DNA of 64,000 nucleotides from Oricola sp. (GTDB taxonomy: Bacteria > Pseudomonadota > Alphaproteobacteria > Rhizobiales > Rhizobiaceae). The notes beneath the pieces were generated by a model. It was not told the DNA's origin, made no database searches, and saw only the letters and a list, made by a program, of their open reading frames with translations. Shown one piece after another: positions 57,743 to 64,000 of the stretch. Numbering within the stretch: the first letter of the stretch is position 1; each line of letters begins with the position of its first letter. The position numbers and the translations under genes were made by a program. The stretch is taken from assembly GCF_022763245.1 (NCBI RefSeq), contig NZ_JALEGV010000040.1, positions 310,001-374,000 of the forward strand, given 5' to 3'.

Positions 57743-58660
57743 TCAGGCGGCGTGAAGCTGGGCCTGTGCGGTTTCGCGGATGCCGATCAGACGGCAGACG
57801 GCGAAGACGAGATCGGGCCGGTTCATCGTGTAGAAGTGGAAGTCGTTGACGCCACGATCGACCAGGTCGAACACCTGCTCGGCGGCGACGGCTGCCGCAA
57901 CCAGCGCATGGGTGTGCGGGTCGTTCTCCAGACCCTCGAAGCGATCCGCCAGCCAGGCCGGGACGCTCGCGCCGCATTTGGACGCGAAATTGCGCACGGC
58001 GCCGAAATTGTGGATCGGGACGATGCCGGGGACGATCGGGATGTAGATCCCTGCCCTGCGCACCCGCTCGACGTAACGCTCATAGGCGTCGTTGTCGAAG
58101 AAGAACTGGGTGATCGCGCGGGTCGCGCCGTTGTCGACTTTGCGCTTGAGCATGTCGAGATCGGTCGCCAGATCCGGGCTTTCCGGGTGACGCTCCGGAT
58201 AGGCCGCCACAGAGATGTCGAAATCGCCGAAGGCCTTGATGCCGGCCACGAGATGGGCGGCGTTCTGGTAGCCCTCGGGATGCGGCTGGTAGCGCGTGCC
58301 GACGCCGCCGGACGGGTCGCCGCGCAGCGCCACGAAGCGGCGGATGCCGAGTGCCGCGAAATCGCGAATGACGGTATCGACCTCCTCGCGGGTGGAATCG
58401 ACGCAGGTGATGTGCGCGGCAGCCGGCGTGTTGCCGGTCGCCAGCACGCTCTGCAGCGTCTTGCGGGTGGTGTCGCGGGTCGAGCCGCCGGCGCCATAGG
58501 TCACCGAAACGAAATTCGGCTCCAGCGGGCTGAGGCGGGCGATCGTGTCGCCGAGGGTCGCCTCCATCTGCGCATTCTTCGGCGGAAAGAATTCGAAGGA
58601 AACGCGGATATCCGGACCGGCTCCGCAACCATTTGCGATCCGTTTGACGGAATGCCTCAT
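57743..58660 (-). CDS. metF: 5,10-methylenetetrahydrofolate reductase
   Basis: MetF makes 5-methyltetrahydrofolate for methionine synthesis, using FAD. The 305-residue barrel shows VSFEFFPPKN with the catalytic Glu, FVSVTYGAGGSTRD, RFVALRGDPSGG, and TQFFFDNDAY. Its ATG overlaps the stop of the ArsR-methyltransferase gene (ATGA), so the regulator and enzyme are one operon. A strong terminator follows. Confidence 0.96.
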   Translation of the reverse strand: MRHSVKRIANGCGAGPDIRVSFEFFPPKNAQMEATLGDTIARLSPLEPNFVSVTYGAGGSTRDTTRKTLQSVLATGNTPAAAHITCVDSTREEVDTVIRDFAALGIRRFVALRGDPSGGVGTRYQPHPEGYQNAAHLVAGIKAFGDFDISVAAYPERHPESPDLATDLDMLKRKVDNGATRAITQFFFDNDAYERYVERVRRAGIYIPIVPGIVPIHNFGAVRNFASKCGASVPAWLADRFEGLENDPHTHALVAAAVAAEQVFDLVDRGVNDFHFYTMNRPDLVFAVCRLIGIRETAQAQLHAA

Positions 58661-59676
58661 GCCACATACTCCAGAGGGGATTGAGTTGACTGATCTTCTT
58701 CTGCGATCTCGACACGCGGGTCGCGCGCGACCCAGATCTTCACCGTCAGCTGGTCGGGGTCGACCTTGCCGGCGGCGAGCGCACGGGACTGGACGGGTTC
58801 CAGTTCCGCCTTCTCGAACCATCCCTCGATATCCGCGTCGGCAAAGCCCAGGCGCTGATGCGCATGTTCCTCGCGCAGGAGATCGAGATGATGGGGAGCG
58901 AAATCGACGATGACGAGCCGGCCGCCGGGGCGCAGCGCGCGCGCCGCCTGCCGGATGGCCGCCGACGGATCGTCGAGATAGTGGAGGACCTGGTGGATCG
59001 TCACCAGATCGAAGCCGTCGCGCGGGATCGGCAGGTTGTAGACGTCGCCGAGGCGCACCTCGGCGTTGCGCACGCCCGCCGCATCCAGATTGGCGCGGGC
59101 GACATTGAGCATGTCGCGGTTGGAATCGATGCCGATGCCGTATTGGTAGAGGTCGGCGAAGAGCTCGAGCAGCCGGCCGGTGCCGGTGCCCAGATCGAGC
59201 ATGTAGCGCACCGGCTTGTCGCCGATCAGCGCCGACAGCGCCTCCTCCACCAGTTCGTCGGCGACGTGGTGGGAGCGGATCTCGTCCCAGCTCGCCGCGT
59301 TGCGGGTGAAGTAGCGCGAGGCCTTCTCGCGGCGGAGCGCCTTGACCTCGAGAAGCCGTTCGGAATCCTTGCGGATGGTCTCGTCGGTCTGGTCGATGCG
59401 GCCGAGCAGTTCCTGCACGAGCACGTCGCCGGCGGCGTCGCGGCTCAGCCGGAACAGCGCCCAAGAGCCTTCCTGCTGGCGCTTGATCAGCCGCGAATCG
59501 AGCATCAGCTTGAGATGCCGGGAGACGCGCGGCTGCGACTGACCGAGGATCGTGGTCAGCTCGGAGACCGTCAGGTCGCCCTCGGCCAGCAATTTCAGGA
59601 TACGAAGCCGGGTGGGTTCGGCTATGGTCTTCAACAGATCGACCATCGTATCAAGGTGGAAGTCGGGCGTGCTCAT
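58657..59676 (-). CDS. ArsR-family regulator fused to a SAM-dependent methyltransferase domain
   Basis: A 339-residue two-domain protein. The ArsR winged helix occupies residues 10-95 (AEPTRLRILKLLAEGDLTVSEL in outline; GQSQPRVSRHLKLM). The methyltransferase domain has the SAM motif DLGTGTGR at 161-168 and the segment LRPGGRLVIVDFAPH. Coupling to metF and the inverted repeat just upstream indicate control of the methionine/SAM cycle, with SAM or SAH as a possible ligand of the methyltransferase fold. I chose the ATG at 59676, after GGAGAG. Related SAM/SAH-sensing ArsR regulators (SahR, SamR) are known in Proteobacteria. Confidence 0.92.
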   Translation of the reverse strand: MSTPDFHLDTMVDLLKTIAEPTRLRILKLLAEGDLTVSELTTILGQSQPRVSRHLKLMLDSRLIKRQQEGSWALFRLSRDAAGDVLVQELLGRIDQTDETIRKDSERLLEVKALRREKASRYFTRNAASWDEIRSHHVADELVEEALSALIGDKPVRYMLDLGTGTGRLLELFADLYQYGIGIDSNRDMLNVARANLDAAGVRNAEVRLGDVYNLPIPRDGFDLVTIHQVLHYLDDPSAAIRQAARALRPGGRLVIVDFAPHHLDLLREEHAHQRLGFADADIEGWFEKAELEPVQSRALAAGKVDPDQLTVKIWVARDPRVEIAEEDQSTQSPLEYVA

Positions 59677-59690
59677 ACTCTCTCCGAAAG

Positions 59691-59712
59691 GATATAAAGA
59701 TATGTTTATATC
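59691..59712. promoter_or_regulatory. Inverted-repeat operator upstream of the ArsR-metF operon
   Basis: GATATAAA, 6 nt, TTTATATC: a perfect 8-bp inverted repeat whose centre (AAAGATATGTTT) is near a palindrome. It ends 15 nt before the ATG. It resembles the ATAAAGATATCTTTAT-type motif that I recall for SahR-like ArsR regulators of the SAM cycle. Confidence 0.7.
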
Positions 59713-59791
59713 ATTTTCGGACCACTGGCAAGACGCTCCCTGACGGAAACAGAGCCGACATTCACAGCCCGCATCCAGACCCCGACTTCTC

Positions 59792-60133
59792 ATGGCGACG
59801 AAACGACAGACGGAAACCACCAAGGCGCTCAGGCGGCTGGTGCCGATGATCCCCTTCAACGAGGCCGAGGAGGTCAAGCAACTCGCCGCGCAGCGCCACC
59901 TGCGCGCCCTGCCCGCCTCCGTTGCGGTCTGGCTGTCGCTGGTCGCCCATATCCGGCACGTCCACACCGACTATGACCAGCTGATGGATGACGGCTACGA
60001 CCGCGACGCGGCGCGGCACTTCGTGATGGACGACATCAACGCCGTGCTGTCACGCTGGCAATCGACCCGGCTGCTCGACGGCACCGAGACGGAAGCCGGC
60101 CTGCCCGATCCGGTGGAGGATCAGGCGGAGTAG
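59792..60133 (+). CDS. DUF2293 domain protein
   Basis: A 113-residue soluble protein matching the DUF2293 core: VPMIPFNEAEEVKQLA, LPASVAVWLSLVAHIRHVHTDYD in outline, and RHFVMDDINAVLSRW. DUF2293 is of unknown function. It is divergent from the ArsR gene and its 3' end overlaps the MOSC gene by 13 nt. Confidence 0.85.
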   Translation: MATKRQTETTKALRRLVPMIPFNEAEEVKQLAAQRHLRALPASVAVWLSLVAHIRHVHTDYDQLMDDGYDRDAARHFVMDDINAVLSRWQSTRLLDGTETEAGLPDPVEDQAE

Positions 60134-60714
60134 ATCCACTGCTCGGGCAGGCGCGCCTGGACCTTTTCGCCCATCGCGATGGTGCCCGGCTTCTCGACCC
60201 AGGCGAGAAGGCCTCGGCGGCGCTTGGCGGCGGGCACGAAGGCGAGCGCCAGCGCGGCGTCGTCCGGACGGCCGACATGGCGGGCGATCGACGCGCCAGA
60301 GAACTTGCAGGGCCCGTTCTGGAAATCGACCTTGAGCGTGACGCCGCCCTCGAAGAACAGCAGCGTGGCGGCCGGAAGAAGCGAGAGCATCGGGATGCCG
60401 GTGAGCGTCATGTTGCCGCCGATCCATTCCGGCTCGATCGCGTCCACCGCCATCTCTTTCGCCGCTTCGGCCAGTTCGTCGCGCGACAGGATGGTCACCT
60501 GGCGTTCGTTGCGCATCTCGGTGCCGCGCGCATACCACGGCTCGCGGCTGCCCGAGTTGCGGGTCAGCCCGGCATGCAGATCGCCGGCGATGCCCTCATA
60601 GGTCAGCTGCAGCGCATCGACCGGCGCGGAGACGAAATCCTCGCCCGTCGCCATGAACAGGCCGTCCACCGTGCCGTTGAGTTTCTGCGACGGAATGATC
60701 TGCGGGATCGCCAT
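60121..60714 (-). CDS. MOSC domain protein
   Basis: A 197-residue protein with a MOSC (molybdenum cofactor sulfurase C-terminal) domain: the start region PVDALQLTYEGIAGDLHAGLTR, RQVTILSRDEL, GNMTLTGIPMLSLLP and the conserved Cys in QNGPCKFSG. Such stand-alone MOSC proteins may carry sulfur or Moco. It follows the SDR gene on the same strand, 19 nt apart. Confidence 0.9.
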   Translation of the reverse strand: MAIPQIIPSQKLNGTVDGLFMATGEDFVSAPVDALQLTYEGIAGDLHAGLTRNSGSREPWYARGTEMRNERQVTILSRDELAEAAKEMAVDAIEPEWIGGNMTLTGIPMLSLLPAATLLFFEGGVTLKVDFQNGPCKFSGASIARHVGRPDDAALALAFVPAAKRRRGLLAWVEKPGTIAMGEKVQARLPEQWIYSA

Positions 60715-60733
60715 GCCGATGGGCTCCTGTGTG

Positions 60734-61414
60734 TCACCAGGGGACGGTCGAGCCGTCCCAGTTCACGAAAGTGCCTGTATCGGCCATCGTCGTGCTGTCG
60801 GCAATGTGCAGAATGCCTGCGGCACTCTCCTGCGGCGCGATATCGGCATGTGCCCCGCCCATGTCGGTGCGCACCCAGCCGGGATGCAGGAGCCGGACGG
60901 CGACGCCTTCGGGCTGAAGGTCGGTGGCGAGGCCCTGCATGACCTTGTTGACCGCGGCCTTGGAGGCCCGATAGGCGATGCGGTCCGACGCCGCGTAGGC
61001 CATGCGGCCCATGGCCGACGAGATCGTCAGGACGCGCGGAGTGTCGGCGCGGCGCAGGCGCGGCAGGAACGCCTGGACGACACGCAAGGGCGCGATGGTG
61101 TTGACGGCGAGCGTGTGAGCGAAACCGTCGACGTCCATGTCCAGCGTCGACTGGCGCTGCGGCCCGATGATGCCGGCATTGTTGATCAGGATGTCGATGG
61201 GGTCGTCACGTGATTCGGCTGCCCTTGCGAGCGCTGCCGGATCGGTCACGTCGAAGACGTCGATGTCGCCGAGGCCCGGCAGTTCGGCCCGCAGGCGCGC
61301 CGCCGCGTCGGCGGTCCTGACGGAGCCGGAGACCTGCCAGCCCCTGGCGAGCGCCTGGCGCGCCAGCTCCAATCCGATCCCGCGACCGCATCCGGTCACA
61401 TACAACGCCGTCAT
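60734..61414 (-). CDS. SDR family oxidoreductase
   Basis: A 226-residue classical short-chain dehydrogenase. The cofactor motif is TGCGRGIG at residues 7-14, NNAG lies near residue 78, Ser in ISSAMGRMA and the catalytic YxxxK is YRASK. Residues after the second strand suggest NADP preference but this is weak. The substrate is unknown. Confidence 0.93.
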   Translation of the reverse strand: MTALYVTGCGRGIGLELARQALARGWQVSGSVRTADAAARLRAELPGLGDIDVFDVTDPAALARAAESRDDPIDILINNAGIIGPQRQSTLDMDVDGFAHTLAVNTIAPLRVVQAFLPRLRRADTPRVLTISSAMGRMAYAASDRIAYRASKAAVNKVMQGLATDLQPEGVAVRLLHPGWVRTDMGGAHADIAPQESAAGILHIADSTTMADTGTFVNWDGSTVPW

Positions 61415-61657
61415 CGCATTTCCCCTCGGTCGTATTCGCAGCCCGGGCTTTGGGAAAATCGCCGCGCGCGGTCAAGTGCAGGAGGTCCTGGGGCTCCGCG
61501 ACCTCTCGCGGCTCACGCCCATGGCCTTCAGCAACGGGTAACCAAACAGTGAACACGGCATGTGGACGCCGGTCACCGAATGTGGTGTTTGTCACACTAC
61601 AGCCCCGAAAACCAACGTAGAAGGTTCGCGCCTTTATCGTTTCAAAGAGGAACCTCA

Positions 61658-62839
61658 ATGACACCCCATCGCAGACTGATCACGTCCGCCGCGGCGAGCG
61701 CCATCGCGCTCTCGTTCGTCTCCGACGCTTTCGCCGACGTCAGCGCCGAAGCCGTGCTGGAAAGCGTGCAGCGCCAGTTCGCCGTCCAGGGCGTGGAAAT
61801 CAACGTCGACTCGGCCGAATTGCGTGGCGGTGACGACGTGCTGCTGTCAGGCGTGTCATTTGCCGGACCGGGCGACGACAAGGGCGTCAAGCTCGACCAG
61901 GTCCTGCTCGAGGACGTGGCCGAAGGCCCGAACGGCGCCTTCATCATCGGCCGGGTCGCCGCACCCGCCTTCACCACCGAACAGGACGGGTTCACCTTCG
62001 CCTTCGAAGGCGGTTCGATCGAGGGCTATTACCTCGCCGGGCCGGACGAGACCGATCCGGTGCTCAAGGGCGGCGTCTACCGGGCCATCCAGGTCGGCGG
62101 CTTTGCCGTGTCGAAAGGCTCCAACACCGTCTTCACGCTGGAAGGCGCGCAGGCCTCCATGAGCCCCTACGAGCCGGGCGGCACGATGGACTACGACATG
62201 GAGATCAAGGACTTCACCGTCGATTTCACGCAGGTCGACGATCCGAAGACCAGCGCCGCCATGGCCGAACTCGGCTACAGCAAGCTGACCGGCCGCATGA
62301 CCGGCGACGGAAGCTGGAACGCGGCGTCCGGCGACCTGTCGATGGACAACGCCGTCGTCATCGACGAAGCGGCGACCCTGAATATCGGTCTCGCGATCGG
62401 CGGCTACACCATGGAGCTGATGGACGGATTGCAGAAGCTGAACGTCGAGATGCAGAACCAGAGCGACGAGGCGATGGGCCTGGCGATGCTCGGCCTGGCG
62501 CAGCAGGTGCAGATCGGCAATGTGACGATCGAGATCGTCGACGATTCGGCCACCGGCCGGATCCTCGATTTCGTCGCCAAGCAGCAGGGCACAAATCGCG
62601 AGAGCATCATCGCGCAGGCCAAGGGCGCCCTGCCCTTCGCGCTGGGCCAGCTGCAGAACCCGGAATTCGCGGCCAGCGTCGCGGCGGCCGTCAGCGCGTT
62701 CCTGGAAGATCCGGGCTCGCTGAAAGTGGCGGCTGCGCCGGCGAACCCGGTCCCGGTCGCGCAGATCGTCGGCGCGGTGATGACCGCGCCGCAATCGCTG
62801 ATCGGCGTGCTCGGCGTCACCGTGACGGCCAACGAATAG
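61658..62839 (+). CDS. Exported protein of unknown function
   Basis: A 393-residue protein with a Sec signal (residues 1-27, ending DAFA). The mature part is acidic, Gly- and Ala-rich and appears rich in beta-strand. It has no enzymatic motif I recognise. Similar proteins are conserved in Hyphomicrobiales, so I call it real. AAAGAGGA precedes the ATG at 61658. It stands alone between the SDR and pyroglutamyl peptidase genes. Confidence 0.75.
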   Translation: MTPHRRLITSAAASAIALSFVSDAFADVSAEAVLESVQRQFAVQGVEINVDSAELRGGDDVLLSGVSFAGPGDDKGVKLDQVLLEDVAEGPNGAFIIGRVAAPAFTTEQDGFTFAFEGGSIEGYYLAGPDETDPVLKGGVYRAIQVGGFAVSKGSNTVFTLEGAQASMSPYEPGGTMDYDMEIKDFTVDFTQVDDPKTSAAMAELGYSKLTGRMTGDGSWNAASGDLSMDNAVVIDEAATLNIGLAIGGYTMELMDGLQKLNVEMQNQSDEAMGLAMLGLAQQVQIGNVTIEIVDDSATGRILDFVAKQQGTNRESIIAQAKGALPFALGQLQNPEFAASVAAAVSAFLEDPGSLKVAAAPANPVPVAQIVGAVMTAPQSLIGVLGVTVTANE

Positions 62840-62855
62840 GGTCGTCAGACCTTCA

Positions 62856-62881
62856 CCTCACCCGGCAACCGTCGGGTGGGG
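62856..62881. terminator. Hairpin between convergent genes
   Basis: A 9-bp stem with one wobble pair (CCTCACCCG / CGGGTGGGG, 8-nt loop) lies 16 nt after the exported-protein stop and just before the end of the convergent peptidase gene. No T-run, so terminator function is tentative. Confidence 0.4.
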
Positions 62882-62882
62882 T

Positions 62883-63512
62883 TCACTCGCCCCGCGCCTC
62901 CACGAGGCAGGTTTGAAGAATCAATTCAGCGCCTTGCGCGAAATTCCTGAAGTCCATCACCGCCTGATCCGCCGGCACGCCCGGCAGCGCGACGTGACCG
63001 ACATGGACGAAGCCGCTCAACCTCGCGCGCACGCCGCGGCACAGCCCGGCCGACGAGTGGTAGAACACGTAATTGCACAGATAGCCGCCGGCATCGTCCG
63101 ACCACTCCACGGTGTGGCCTTCCGCCTCCAGCGCCGAAAAGATGCGATCGAGCGGCAGGGACGAGGCGACATGATCGCCGCCTTCGCGGATGACCGACGC
63201 CTGCGGACGCGTTCCCGCATTGTCGGGAACGCCGGACGCGATCTCGTTGCGCGCCAGCCGCTCCAGCCGAAACCCCGCCGCACGGCCTGACAGACCGAAA
63301 TGCACGGCGACGTCGGGCTCGAAGCCGGCGACAGCCTCCTCCAGCGCGGGAACGGTGCGCGCATAATCGACCGGAAGGACGGCGAACCGGCTCTCGACCG
63401 GCGCAAGCGACGCAGGCGGATTGTCTTGAAAGTGCCGGATCAGGTGGGCCGTCGGGTTGACCGGCGCGCCCGGGAACGGCTCGAAGCCGGTGACGAGAAG
63501 GCGGATCGTCAC
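62883..63512 (-). CDS. pcp: Pyroglutamyl-peptidase I
   Basis: A 209-residue cysteine peptidase (C15) that removes N-terminal pyroglutamate. The start LLVTGFEPFPGAPVNPT is the family signature. Probable catalytic residues are Glu84 (FRLERLARNE), Cys146 (GGYLCNYVFYH) and His170 (GFVHVGHV). The released pyroglutamate is the substrate of 5-oxoprolinase, whose gene is about 16 kb away. It lies 34 nt after aspS on the same strand. Confidence 0.93.
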   Translation of the reverse strand: MTIRLLVTGFEPFPGAPVNPTAHLIRHFQDNPPASLAPVESRFAVLPVDYARTVPALEEAVAGFEPDVAVHFGLSGRAAGFRLERLARNEIASGVPDNAGTRPQASVIREGGDHVASSLPLDRIFSALEAEGHTVEWSDDAGGYLCNYVFYHSSAGLCRGVRARLSGFVHVGHVALPGVPADQAVMDFRNFAQGAELILQTCLVEARGE

Positions 63513-63546
63513 GAGCGTTCCGCCTTCTTCGTTCTCATTGCCGGCC

Positions 63547-64000
63547 TCAGTCCTTCTTCTGCGGCGTCACCCGCAGTTCGAGCTCGCGCAGCTGCGCGGG
63601 CGTCGCGGGCGCCGGGGCGCCCATCAGAAGGTCGGCGGCCTGCTGGTTCATCGGGAACAGCGTGACTTCGCGCAGGTTCTTCGCACCGACCAGCAGCATG
63701 ACGATGCGGTCGACGCCGGCCGCCATGCCGCCATGCGGCGGCGCGCCGTAATGGAAGGCGCGATAGAGGCCGCCGAAGCGCTCCTCGACCACCTCCGCGT
63801 CGAGGCCGACGATGCCGAAGGCCTTGATCATGACTTCCGGCAGGTGGTTACGGATACCGCCGGACGCGATCTCGAAGCCGTTGCAGACCAGGTCGTACTG
63901 CCAGGCCTTGATGTTGAGCGGATCCTCGTTTTCCAGCGCACCCAGGCCGCCGCGCGGCATGGTGAAGGGGTTGTGGCCGAAATCGACTTTCTTCTCCTCT
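63547..64000 (-). CDS. aspS: Aspartyl-tRNA synthetase, C-terminal part
   Basis: The minus-strand frame enters from the right edge and ends at 63547, giving about 150 residues. The class II core is visible: [12 protein letters not shown], the GAD-domain-following stretch [19 protein letters not shown]-like (shortened here to [13 protein letters not shown]), and motif 3 in [15 protein letters not shown]. The tail [14 protein letters not shown] is typical of AspRS (usually FPMNQ). The N-terminal anticodon-binding part lies outside the window. Confidence 0.95.
   Translation of the reverse strand, partial: EEKKVDFGHNPFTMPRGGLGALENEDPLNIKAWQYDLVCNGFEIASGGIRNHLPEVMIKAFGIVGLDAEVVEERFGGLYRAFHYGAPPHGGMAAGVDRIVMLLVGAKNLREVTLFPMNQQAADLLMGAPAPATPAQLRELELRVTPQKKD

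Noticed and set aside
58661-59464. Upstream extension of the metF frame
   Set aside because: It lies in another frame of the ArsR-methyltransferase gene and reads as Arg-rich shadow sequence.

Overview
The window is GC-rich, densely packed chromosomal DNA from an alphaproteobacterium, almost certainly of the order Hyphomicrobiales (Rhizobiales). The support is the gene order glyA-nrdR-ribD-ribE-ribH-nusB, an LdtR/LdtP regulator-transpeptidase pair, hemB followed by an RDD protein and an aminoacyl-transferase, a BA14K-family protein, CtrA-type boxes, and an ArsR-methyltransferase gene coupled to metF. I cannot name the genus from sequence alone. I saw no rRNA, tRNA, CRISPR array or intact transposase.

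Layout. 1-5.7 kb: minus-strand operon running from glyA through nrdR, riboflavin synthesis (ribD, ribE, ribH) and nusB into an MFS transporter cut by the left edge. 5.9-8.6 kb: L,D-transpeptidase, its MarR-type regulator and a small membrane protein. 8.6-11.0 kb: hemB, RDD protein, N-end-rule transferase. 11.0-14.6 kb: flavin reductase, aldo/keto reductase, SsuD-type monooxygenase and a divergent GntR regulator, in the order of the sulfoquinovose monooxygenase (smoABCD) core. 14.6-15.6 kb: secreted muramidase behind two CtrA-like boxes. 16-21.8 kb: TetR and a fumarylacetoacetase-family hydrolase, divergent from a TRAP transporter and a metallo-beta-lactamase-fold enzyme. 21.8-30.9 kb: unknown protein, CapA-like protein, BA14K protein, parC, GGDEF-EAL protein, galE and allantoicase. 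30.9-35.8 kb: type I secretion adaptor and ABC transporter, aminotransferase, mscL. 36-40.2 kb: symporter-domain hybrid histidine kinase facing a LuxR-type response regulator, resembling CrbS/CrbR. 40.3-46.9 kb: small membrane protein, esterase, amidase, DjlA-like co-chaperone, 5-oxoprolinase. 46.9-48.5 kb: a lower-GC insertion flanked by a 33-bp direct repeat of the oplA 3' end. 48.6-53.5 kb: DUF2200, lytic transglycosylases, serine hydrolase, second muramidase. 53.6-57.3 kb: MFS transporter, ornithine/lysine-type decarboxylase and amidase. 57.5-64 kb: a 28-residue membrane microprotein, metF with its ArsR-methyltransferase regulator, DUF2293, MOSC and SDR proteins, an exported unknown protein, pyroglutamyl peptidase, and the C-terminal part of aspS.

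Themes. Seven enzymes acting on or near peptidoglycan lie in the window: an L,D-transpeptidase, two GH25 muramidases, two lytic transglycosylases, an amidase and a penicillin-binding-type serine hydrolase. Pyroglutamyl peptidase and 5-oxoprolinase, about 16 kb apart, together could turn N-terminal pyroglutamate into glutamate. Local regulation is visible as inverted repeats at the TetR, GntR and ArsR-metF promoters. The loci that most merit follow-up are the smo-like core, the TRAP/MBL/FAH cluster of unknown substrate, and the insertion at the end of oplA.
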